Assembly: GCA_965153455.1 (NCBI GenBank)
Contig: OZ234498.1
Span: 14,012,001-14,076,000 of the forward strand
Direction: 5' to 3'
From: Sphagnum compactum
Lineage: Eukaryota; Bryophyta; Sphagnopsida; Sphagnales
Length of the DNA stretch: 64,000 bases
A program made the position numbers and the translations under genes. Within the stretch, counting starts at the first letter, position 1. The number at the start of each line of letters is the position of its first letter. This document shows, in pieces, positions 39,679 to 50,170 of this stretch. The notes below the pieces were generated by a model, which saw only the letters and a program-made list of their open reading frames with translations, made no database searches and had not been told where the DNA came from.

Positions 39679-40980
39679 CTGACTTAAGTTCAAGAGAAAA
39701 CAAGGCAACTGTCATTGCAATAGCCTCTTGGAGCAATAGTAACCTACCTGTCTGCCCCTTTAACAAAGCACAATTTGTGACATCCTCTCTGCCAGTAGAC
39801 CAGGCAACAACCTGCTGGAGTCCAAACAAAGCAAATGTACAGTAGGGTACAAGCCTCGAAACCATAGTTCTCTCTCCTTTTCTTAACTAACAATAAGACA
39901 GATTGAAAAATCAAAATTCTGGAATGTATTTCATATACTTAGTGTATGCACTTCAAGGGACAGAAAAGAGACCCTTTACATATGACCATCTCTGGGATTT
40001 GTAGACTGACAGTCAGTTCTTCCAAAGAACATTTCTCATAACTGGTATGACAAAAGTGCATGCATCCTTTTGTTTCAATCCATATCACATAGAAATTGAG
40101 AAAGCAATAGTCCTCAAGCTCTCTGCTACTATCAGGGCCATGCTACAGATGCTGAAACGGCAAGAAATAGAGAAAAAGCAGGCAGAAAGTCCAAATTCAA
40201 AGATGCAAAGTAGGTATTTCCTATACTTTGTGTATGCACTTCAACGGGCAGAGAAGAGACCGTCTACAGTATGAGAGTCTCGAATTTAGGGTTTACCCTA
40301 AACCCTAAACCCTTTTCTTTGTTTCGGTCCGTGGCAAACAACATTCATAAAGCAATAGTCCTCGAGCTCTCTCTCACTACTATCAGGGTCATGCACTACA
40401 GATGCTGGGACGGACGGAAAAAGAGAAAAAGGGCAGACGCTACAAGCAGACAACTACGCTTCCGCCACAATTTGTTTTTTCCCCCTGACGGTAGTTCCCA
40501 CAATACCAGCAAAAAAGACGATAAACCGACGACACTGCGACAACGACGACAACGAAGAAGGCAACACAAAGGGATTCCAGTTTTTTTTAAACGAGAGAAG
40601 GAAAAAGGTTAACGGCCTACCACAACAAAAAGCTTGAGTAACTTCTTGCAAGACTCACGTCCGCCGCCGGTTCCGCCCTATAATAAACAAGATCCTTTTT
40701 CTCCCTCCTCCTCCCCGCGAATCGGGATCAACAAACAACTTCCTTGTTCCCGTCTTCCTACTTGTAACTATCTGCAATACGAGGCCTGAAGTTGTACAGA
40801 CAGAAGAGAACTCTTGCAACAGGGAAAGTCCGCCTCCGTAACCCGCCTTGTGGCTAGGCTCCTCCTGTTACTTGCGAATCTCGATCTTGATCGCGATGCT
40901 CAGTGCCCCCTGAAATATGTGCAATTTCCTCCAACTCTTTAGATTTCTTCCAGAATACAAGGTGTTCGCGATGCGCGCCT
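39679..40980 (-). promoter_or_regulatory. 5' region of the RING ligase gene with a telo-box
   Basis: This is upstream of the ligase ATG. GC content is raised at 40600-40860, and a GTGAGT donor on the minus strand (near 40653) suggests a leader exon. At 40286-40312 the sequence TTTAGGGTTTACCCTAAACC continues as CTAAACCC, an interstitial telomere-like motif (telo-box) seen in many plant promoters. Two similar segments of about 90 bp (TTTCCTATACTTTGTGTATGCACTTCAA near 40220 and TTTCATATACTTAGTGTATG near 39930) suggest a local duplication. Confidence 0.45.
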
Positions 40981-43914
40981 GGTTAGGGTTTCCCTGTTCA
41001 TGGGCTTCGTCGATGTTCTTCGACCTTCTTCTCTGGGACCCATCCGGTTATCAGGGCGGCTCTTAAGATTCATACTCGTGGGTCTGAACAATCAGATAAC
41101 CAATTCTGGTGTATATTCCACGGTTCAGTGTTGTTTGGGAAAACTATCAAATAACTGGCCACAAACTTGCCGGTTCTTTCCCGGTTCTTTTGTAACAATC
41201 ATGGGGTCTTTAAACTTTTGGAAATAATCAGAATTCACAATTCTTTGATTTTTTTTTTAAAAATAATTTCAAAGAACCAGAAAAAAATACTTTTCAAAAA
41301 ATACTCATGCACCATATATATATTTGAAAAGTATAATCATCAATACTAAGAACAAACCTTCTTCTATCCTTCCTTCATAATGCAATATATTCACACCAAA
41401 TGTCAAGTCATTGTTAAGTCCATGCCATGATGTCAACCAATGTCGTGCACATTTTATAGCATATTTACCATTAGCGCTTATTTGGATTCCTATGTGGCAA
41501 CGAGTGGCACGTCAAATGTTAAGAAGTTTGTTATGTAACAACAAATCTATGAAAATCTTGGATTGCAACAAACATATATTGGTGCTACATAAAATCACAT
41601 TCAAAGGGTTTTGTAAGTTGATGTCATGATTCATTGTGTGCCTCATGACCTTGAGTCCTCACACACCCCTTTTGCCCATGAAGCTTTGTAGTTCAATGAT
41701 GATGCACAAGATGTTCATGAGAATGATGTGCACTATAACAATGTAACATAAGCATTGTAGCAATTAAGCAATGATGCATGAATGAAACTTTTTATGTCAA
41801 TTTCAAGATATAAAAGCAATTGTGATTCATAGAGAGAAATTCAAAAAGTTTCTTTAGTTTCAAGATTCAAAAGCAAATCATAAGAGAAGCTTCTAAAAAG
41901 GAACATTATATCAATTAAATTTGTGTCTACAATTCTAGGTCCACAACATTATTGTTTTGAAAATTCAAATGCAAAAAAAGTTTAAAAAATCTCATTCAAG
42001 TTGTAGCAGTGTTTCATGTTTGTAGGAGCAACTAATGGAATTTTTTGACAATTATGAAAAAGACTATAACAATGATGAAAGTCTAGGAGAAGATCGTGAG
42101 TTCAAAACCTCAATGTAACTATTTAATTCTAATCACTAGTGTTTTGAATTCATAAACCATATGGATGTTCCAACAAACTAACAATCATACTTTGGAGGCT
42201 TCAACAAACCATGAGACTCCATTTTGCATAAGAACATAAAGCTTCAATTCATTTGATTCAAGTTTGATAACACAAAAAAATTAACTATCAACCTTTGTCC
42301 TAATTTTTACCTCTTTGTTTGAAGTCTTCTCTAGTTGCATTTGTTTGTTAGGAGTTGCAATAATGAATTGTCAAGCTCCAATTTGCATAGAACCATAGTC
42401 TAGGTCAAATCATTTGATTCAAGTTGGAGACATGGAAAGTTCTACTATGAACTTTTGTTTTAAATAGTTTTAACTCTTTGTTTGAAGTTTTCTTTAATTG
42501 CATCTATTTGTTGGGTGCTACAACATTGAACTGTTAGACTCCGATTTACATAAGAACATGGGGATAATAATTCACATGTCACCATTAATGAACTTAGAGA
42601 TAGAAAGACATGAATGTGTTGAATGTGTTCAACATTCTTACCTATTTAACAATGTTTATAGGGATGGACCACAACACAGTGACATTGGAATTGGTCTGCC
42701 AAAGAAGTCCAAAGAAGTTCCAAATCTTGAATCCACTACTGAAATCCAATCAAATTGAAGAAACCATGTGGGCTCAATTGGGAACATGAAAAAGTTTTGG
42801 TTTTGATTAAAGCCAAAGAGAAGAACACATTGGAGTTATTGATATGGTGCATGGTCCTAACAACATTGAAACAACTATTACAAAATGGGAGAAAATATCA
42901 ATTATTATGATGACGCATGTTGTTCTTAGCATTTGAAGTATAATCTTGCATGCAAGGACAAATGGGGATCAATTTATGACAACTTCAAAAAAATTTGATT
43001 ACATGTCATGTACTAGATAGACATAATGAAGACTATAAATCGTTAAGTTTTCAAGAAATTTTTTCCCCCATCTGCTTTATAACTTTGGTCATGGAATATA
43101 CAACATGATCAAGGAGTTTATGGGAACCTTTTGACCAATTTTCACACCACCCCATGTCTTGGATTTAATGGATGATGCAAACAATGTATATAAATTGCAA
43201 GGTCCAAACATGGTAAATTAGGCCATTCATATTCCTTGTGGCATAAATGAAAAGTATCATCAAGTAGGCTTTGATATATTGAACTTAAAATATTATTAAT
43301 AATTATAAGTAATCATAAGGTATTAAAATTTTATTATAATTATACTTGTAATTACTAATATTTAATTATTATCATAATTTTACAATAATAATAATAATAA
43401 TCTTCTTCTTCTTCAATATCAATTATTTAATAATTATTTAAATATTAATCCTTATTATGTATAATATAATTAGTAGGTAAATTAAGTTAGTATGGCATAT
43501 GCATGTAGGTTGTAACTACATTGGTTGCACTTGTAATTAATTGTTTTATCCAATATCTTTTGCCCACCAGTCTAATTTTGTACATTATATAAATATGTTC
43601 ATTAGTTTTATTCATAAACCAACTATTAAATGTCATTTGGGATGAACCAATAAAAAAGGTTCGACCTTAAAAACTAAACCCAAACACTAAATTGGATTAT
43701 TTAAAACCTATCTACCTAGCCTAAACTTAACCTTCCTACCTATCTACAATTTACCTACCTACTTATGACCTACCTACTTAATAAATTTTTTAAAAAAACC
43801 AATGGGCTTTTAAAATTGATACATGTTGCCATATAATTGGCCTTCACAAATGGACACCTATCAAAATATAAATCACACTTTATTAGATGGCTGAAATATT
43901 ATTAATTTATTATG
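40981..43914. other. AT-rich intergenic DNA, no gene seen
   Basis: Long AT-rich stretch with no ORF that I can assign. Simple-sequence relics include (AAT/ATA)n near 43380-43400 and CCTACC-rich tracts near 43735-43780 that resemble those at 13785-13830. Confidence 0.6.
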
Positions 43915-44300
43915 AATGATGTTCAAAGATACCATGGTATCGTGCATGTTTGTACAATGTTGACCTCCTCAACACCTTGAAGTCATTGACATTGCCACGA
44001 AGACCAACAAATAGGTTGGTGAATATCTTGTTGCAATCGATTATTGCTTGTACAATGATGTTGCACCCATTCATAAACTTCAAGAAAGGGCCTTGAATGT
44101 TTAGCGTTATAAATGTGTGTCCTATTGATGGCACCTTGTATGGAAGGTAAACCACACCAATTCTTGAAACCTACCATCACTTGTTGCATTTCATTTCCAG
44201 ATGGCCATGAAAACAAATCCTTCAACATTTTGTTAATGGTGATAACAACCTCATGAGACACAAGAAACATTATCAATTTGCCCATGACAAATAAATTAGA
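43915..44300 (-). pseudogene. Decayed PIF/Harbinger (DDE_Tnp_4-type) transposase fragment
   Basis: Two minus-strand frames together give a piece of a nuclease-type transposase. One frame has the segment SWPSGNEMQQVMVGF and then GLPSIQGAINRTHIYNAK, where the family has a catalytic Asp in the GAIDGTHI-type motif; here it is Asn. After a frameshift near 44050 the second frame continues with NIIVQAIIDCNKIFTNLFVGLRG and NVNDFKVLRRSTLYKHA, which keeps the VDCNK Asp and the VND block. Both the frameshift and the changed Asp show that it is not active. Flanks and inverted repeats were not identified. Confidence 0.82.
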
Positions 44301-46549
44301 GTAGATGAACAAGTTCATTTTAATCTCTAAAAATTGATTGTGCATGCCACCTTGATCTACACAAGAATTGTATCTTGTTTTGCAATCATAGACATCAATC
44401 AATAACAATGTAGAACAACATACCTTTGGTCATCTTGAAGTTTTCAACCCAATGTTCATTGTCATATTTTGTCAACAAAAACCCCAAGAACTAGGTGGTG
44501 GACCATGGTTTCACTCAATGGCCCAAGTCTATAAGAATGTTGTTCAAGACATTTGTTATTTGAAAATTTTGCAAAGTTGCAACAACAAAAATAGAACTAT
44601 TAGTTTTAGGGATCAAATTGATTATTATAAGAGCCTATGTAGGTTCAATCACAATCTTTTGCAAGATCTTCAACAAAAATGTAATGCAATTGATGACAAC
44701 AAATGTATCAGGTTACCGCTCATCCATGGTGACTTTGTGTGAGGAAGAGGGTTTGAAATTGACACAACAAAGAAAATGCAAAGAACACAAAAAATAAGTG
44801 AAACAACATGTTTGCGTGAGACGTTTGAAGTTGACACCTAAAAAAAAATGCAAATAATGTAAGATGTAAAGAACACCAAGGAAAAGAAAGGATATGCATA
44901 AAAATGACAAAACAATGATGACAAAGATTTTCATGTCAATGATAGCTCAACATTTTATGTGAATGTGTTGGCATGCATGACCTCAAGCTAGATTTTCCCT
45001 CTACAAACAATGAGTGCAATTTAAATGGAGCACAATGGTGCTAGTGCAATTACAACAAGAGTGGTCTTTGAAACTATGAATAAAGTTTTTTTGAGCACCA
45101 ACCCTAATGTTAACCTACTAATGTAGCAGAATGGTGCTAGTGCAATCAAAATAAGAGTGGTCATTGAAACTATGAGTAAAGTTTTTTCAGGCACTAACCC
45201 TCATGTTAACCTACATTAACAACCAACACCTGGCACTTTGTTTGGGAATCATGGTTATATAGCAAAACTGAGTCTCTGATTGCTTTGAGAACCATGGTTA
45301 TGAATCCTGAGAAATGCCCTGATAACTGTCAGGGGTCTGTTCCTGTTTCTACAAACTGCCCAACACTGGTAAATAGAGCTATAAGTAATGTCACCCTGTC
45401 TTTGGGCCCTGGTTTGACCCTCTAAATAACCCCTGCTTCATTCCCAATTAGACTATATCTGTAAATTGAATAGCATTTCCTGAAACCAGGTATTAGTATT
45501 TGCAGATCTTATTTGGCAAGGCTTGATATGGGGAAGAACATGAGCTGCAGTCAACAGGCACTTGGCAAATCCAAAACTGGGGGTGAAACTCCCCTGAGGA
45601 CCAATTTAGGTGAGAAAACTTCCCTGCTGTTTTTTCCTGTGATGAAATTGAAAAGAGGAAAACACATAGTTTGCCTCAAACCTGTGTCATGAGCCACTGT
45701 TGTAGGGAAAACCATATTCTGTCATAGTGATACATTGGTTGGTGCCAATTGCTACCAACATTTTATACAAATCAATTTTGTTACTCATAGCAACAAAATG
45801 ATTAAAAAAGAGAATCAAGAAATCTCCATAGGCACAATTGTGAAAGCCAGAACAAGGTTAAAACTTTTCCTTCAAGTCAAAGAAAGACTTCCAGATAAGG
45901 ACTTTCACAACCAGGAAGAAGGAACAACACAGAAGGGAAGAAGCAAATCGAAGAAACAATAAATCAATTAGAGTTATAAAGCCCTAGTGCATCTACTTAC
46001 TTTCTAGCTCTATTATGTGACTATAAGTAAACAAAACATCAGAGCCCAAGTCGAATGCCGCATAGAGATTGACATGGATGGCTTTTGGTAAGAGGAAAAT
46101 AGCTGCAGATACATGAATGTAAAAGAGAGATGCAGGAATCTAAAACGTGCAAATCTTAATCTGTCCCCATCCTGGCACTTCCTTTCTATCAAAAGTCAAC
46201 TTCAATCATGGAAACCTGGCAAAAAAATCACTGGATGATATGACATAAGACCATTCTTATGCTTGTTCCTTCAAATAACATGAAGATTTGCAATTTCTTT
46301 TAGAGGAATCAGATGAAAGAAGTGCTCAATAGTTGCCTGTTTTGAGCCATACCAACTCACCATTGCTGCTAGTGCTTGTGCCAAGTTGTACATGAACAAA
46401 TTCTTGGAACTCAACAACACACCAACTTCTAAGCAAAAAAATCCCAGTTATCCTCTCTCAATTACAGGTAGAAACTGTATGTAGCAGTATATTTATAATG
46501 TCAGTCATGTTGGGAATGTGAGTTACTGAAAAAGAATACAGTAAGGCTC
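44301..46549. other. Intergenic DNA next to the transposase relic
   Basis: No supported gene. A direct repeat lies at about 45040-45215: both copies contain GGTGCTAGTGCAAT, then AAGAGTGGTC and AACTATGA(A/G)TAAAGTTTTTT. It could be part of the same decayed transposon. The plus-strand ORFs at 44452-44742 and 45735-45962 show no recognisable domain. Confidence 0.55.
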
Positions 46550-47617
46550 TCATGTTGAAGAGCACCTGTAATAAGCAATAAATATAGCAACTACACAACT
46601 AAAGGTCAATTTTAAGTGACACAACTCGAGACTGTTGGTTGTGCCTTGCTAACCTTTTATACACGCTTGAGAAGCAAGAAGGTGCCCACCATGGTCTTCG
46701 CACTTCTTGTTCACCTCTTAAGCATGCCACTGGGAAAAAATGAACCAATCACAACATGATCAGAGGTACCTTGCTGTCACTCTGTGCTAGAGCTCTGAAT
46801 TGTAAGTCATGTCATATAAGCTAGGTCAGAAATTTATTGTAGGGAGTCTGTGAAGAAGCTTTCACATCAACAAGGACCATGGAGAAACAACTCTGTTAGA
46901 ACCTATAGATTGCATCCATGTAACAAAAGCATATTGCAAGGTCTGTGAAACACAAAAGGCTTTCTTCAGGGCGGGGAGTGCCAACATACCTTTGATACAG
47001 CGAAGTTCCTTGCAAAGTGTAATGAAATCCCCCCACTTCATGTGACATCTCCTAATAAAGCGAAGAATTTGCTCAGTTGTGAAAGTAGACAAATTGTCTA
47101 GGTATTCCCCATTAATACCATTTTGCCTGAAAGTCTCTTTATAACCACCAAGTCCTATCTCCTCAAGCCAAACTCCCACATCCTGTAACACATAGATCGC
47201 CATCAACAAAAATATACGGCCCTGAACATTATTTTAGGAGGGGAATTGAAAAAAATCTCCACGGATCAGAAAGCTGAATGCTTAGAATTTTGCTGAAATT
47301 TTCTGGAATTCTAAGGCGAAGTCTCTCTTGAATTGCCTCTTACAAATCGAAGAAAGCAGATTAGAAATCGGCCCTGTACCTCGAGAGTTCCTCATGAACA
47401 ATTTATAGACTTGAAAAGTGTCTTCTTCCCTGTTAAAAAAGTCAGCCGGATTCTTCGAACGATCACACAGAAAACTACTGCAGCAGAAGATACACAATGA
47501 AACCAGAAATTCATGACGTCGAGCTAACAAAGATCATTAGAGAGCAAGAACTGGGCGCCGTACCTCGACTTTCCAAATGAAGAAATCTAAAGGTTCGGGA
47601 GTGCCCCCACTGGTCAT
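46550..47617 (-). CDS. Small SAM-domain protein, four exons
   Basis: A 112-residue protein made almost entirely of a sterile alpha motif, a helical module used for protein-protein contacts or polymerisation. Exons on the minus strand, phases matching: 47617-47564 (MTSGGTPEPLDFFIWKVE), 47182-46990, 46729-46654 and 46565-46550 (ending RCSST and TGA). SAM segment: DVGVWLEEIGLGGYKETF, then NGINGEYLDNLSTFTTEQIL and RCHMKWGDFITLCKELRCIK. After it comes VACLRGEQEVRRPWWAPSC, a block I recognise from a conserved plant SAM protein of unknown function. An in-frame TAG lies upstream of the ATG with no earlier ATG between, which supports this start. The last exon is only 16 bp and diverges from what I expect of the family tail, so the 3' end is the least certain part. 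Confidence 0.84.
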
Positions 47618-48080
47618 TAAGCCAAAATGCCGAAACGAGTTCGGAAAGAGCTGTGCCGCTTCGCTTGTTGTGTTTCCTCCCAAGCTCCCTCTCAAACCTT
47701 GCAACAATGACTTTCCCTAACTAAGTTATATTCTTCCATACTCTTGGTAACACGATTTTCTGTGGAGATCTGTGGAAGGAAAACCTTGTGTATGTATGGT
47801 GGTAACGACTAACAACACTACTTCAACAGACTAAAGAAAAACAGAGGAAACAAAAAAAAGACAGAAAAAAAAGTATCTTGGATCTTCGAAAAGAGCTCTG
47901 CTATCCTCCTTCGCTGTCCATCGGCTGCGCCGCCGCATTTGCAGCACAGAGATTCGAGTCGAACGTGCCGAAGCTTCGCGCAGCGCTTTCTCGGTCCAAA
48001 CAAACCCTCGTCTAAGCTCCTCCACTTTCGCCATCTCTCCTATCTCTGCGGTCGCCCGCCTGCCCGCCCCTACAAACAAA
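47618..48080 (-). promoter_or_regulatory. GC-rich 5' region of the SAM gene
   Basis: GC rises at about 47880-48070 and drops sharply on both sides. This fits a promoter and leader for the SAM gene. An ORF in it (minus strand, ATG near 48031, MAKVEELRRGFVWTEK...) shows no known domain. It may be a chance ORF in a GC-rich leader or an unrecognised short exon. Confidence 0.4.
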
Positions 48081-49440
48081 AAACTGGATTATAAACTAAT
48101 GAGTTTGTCGTCTCGGATGAATGAATGAGAGTGGATAGTAATTGTGTGGCTAGTTCATCATACAACAACTCCTCATATTAGGTTTTTTAAGGGCAATTTT
48201 GTGATGTAGCCAAAGTGGCGATCGTCCATAAGAAGATTTAGCCAAGTTTTGGCTAGAAGTTGAATATGAAAGTAATTAAAAAAAAACATGCTTCTATGTT
48301 TTTGGCTGCCTACTTGAACCACGTATAGCATTCTGGCGAATTTTATTAATTTTTTTTCGAATTATGACTATTGAAAATTTCAACATACACTTAATTTTAG
48401 CACTTTTATCTTTAAAAGTTTTCTTTTTGGCTATATAGCCAGCAAAATAAAGGCCGCCTCATGTGGCACATGCGGATTTTACCCTGTAATGGTAAAGCAA
48501 TTATAGGGCAGGCAAACAACTAAGGCTATGTACTGGTGATGTGGGTGAAAGGAATGGATGAGCTCACTCAGTCATATCTAGCTTTCATCCACTGGTTATG
48601 GCTTGTGACTCATTTTTTGTGGATGGATGAACTCTCATACTTCATCTTTCCCCCATTTTCTTACCTAAATACAAGAGCTGCCTTCACACTTAGTGTTAGG
48701 GACTCTAAAATGGTAAGTCCTCCCAACACACAAGCTAACAACCTTTTTGAAACTGTGATCACACATCTAACCATACTGTCACCTATGATGGTATGGTCAA
48801 TTATGATGGTAGCCTAGTTAGCTTTACATACCAGCAATTCATACATGTGATGCCCACTAGTAAGTACCTATGAATGAGTACATCTAAAAAATAGACCTTA
48901 ACATATCTTCCATCATTATTCACATTTTCTCCACGAGTTCTTTATTCACACTTGATGTTAAATCAATGTCAAATTAAAATCTAGGTGGCATCCTACATGG
49001 CACCCAATGTTCAATGGGTGATAGCTTATAGTGAATGTTAGTTTAACATAAGATCTTCACCATAAGTAAGTTTAAGTCTTAAATGACTAGTAATATTTAA
49101 GTTAACACCATGTGCCATGTGAGCATCCACATCATTTTTTCGGTGTTCCATAACAGTTTTGGTGTGAATCCGTGAAGATTTTTTCAAATTTTATTATTAT
49201 TATTACTATTTTTTAACATCAACTTATCATTGAGTTACCATCAAGTGCAATGCCAACTGAATGATAGTCAATGTTAAAAAAATTGATACTTACCTGCTTA
49301 GAGCAGTTGTGACCCTAAGAAGCTTAGGGTGATTTTGCAGAATCTCCCCTAAGTAACAATTATGTACAGGTAATGCAGCTTAGGTGATGGGCAGAATATC
49401 TCATGACTGACAATTACATATTTACAGAATGGGCAGGGGG
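48081..49440. other. AT-rich intergenic DNA, no gene seen
   Basis: I see no ORF with a known domain and no clear transposon ends. GGCTATGTACTGGTGATG near 48523 and TTACATACCAGCAATTCAT near 48825 are weakly inverted and might be ends of a short old element. Confidence 0.45.
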
Positions 49441-49532
49441 CATATTATGGCTCCGAATGAGCTTTCTGGCATGCCCCACTAGGCCCACCAGGGGCTATAA
49501 TACATTTTCCCCTTTGAAGTAAAATGTACATT

Positions 49533-49682
49533 GGGCCTCTTCTGTACATGTGGAAATGCATAATCTGCCACCTTGACAGATTCCACATGAAGTGCATAAT
49601 CTGCTGGGGGCCTCTTCTGTACACACGAAAATGCATTATCTTGACATCCCAGCAGATTCCGAATTAAGTGCATAAATCTGCA
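49533..49682. repeat. Two 75-bp tandem units upstream of CUL3
   Basis: Units start GGGCCTCTTCTGTACA at 49533 and 49608, a 75-bp period. Both contain AAATGCAT, AGATTCC and AGTGCATAA. They are clearly diverged. Confidence 0.85.
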
Positions 49683-49779
49683 GAATTATAAGAGGTCATG
49701 GTGGCATCTCGAGTTAGAACGTGTAGGTCAGGCAGTCATCTGGATTGAGACGTGGATTCGGAGGTTTCAAAACGATGAC

Positions 49780-50170
49780 AGGTAGAGGACATGTCGATGA
49801 TAGATATCATCTTTCCAGGTCACCATGGGACGTGGATTGGCTCGTCGATTGGCCCCTGGGTGTAGAGAGGTGCTAGAGAGGGAAGAAGAGACGACGAAGG
49901 GGGCGAGAGATCGAGCGAGAGAGAGAGAAAAAGAGACGGAGATTGCATTAGGGTTTGGCGTCGTTGCGTGTTTTTTGCATCGAGCGAGGTGCTGTTTTTG
50001 ACCTCTGCGATGTTGCGACGGGGAGGACGGTTTTAGAGTCAGTGCGTGTGTCTTTTGTTTTGTTTTGTTTTTTTTTTTTTTTTGGGGTGGTGAAATTTTG
50101 AATTTTTGGATACCCATCGTTTTGGAGTAGCAGAAGCTGAGGGCTTTTGTCTCCCGAAGGATCGAGCACC
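49780..50170 (+). promoter_or_regulatory. Promoter/5' leader of cullin-3
   Basis: GC content rises here. A GAGAGAGAGAG tract lies at about 49915-49930 and a long T tract at 50067-50082, just upstream of the start codon region. The leader is likely within this interval, but its start cannot be fixed from sequence. Confidence 0.45.

Noticed and set aside
44452-44742. Plus-strand ORF near the Harbinger relic, considered as the accessory DNA-binding ORF of that transposon
   Set aside because: No clear Myb/SANT-like pattern was visible, so there is no support beyond position.
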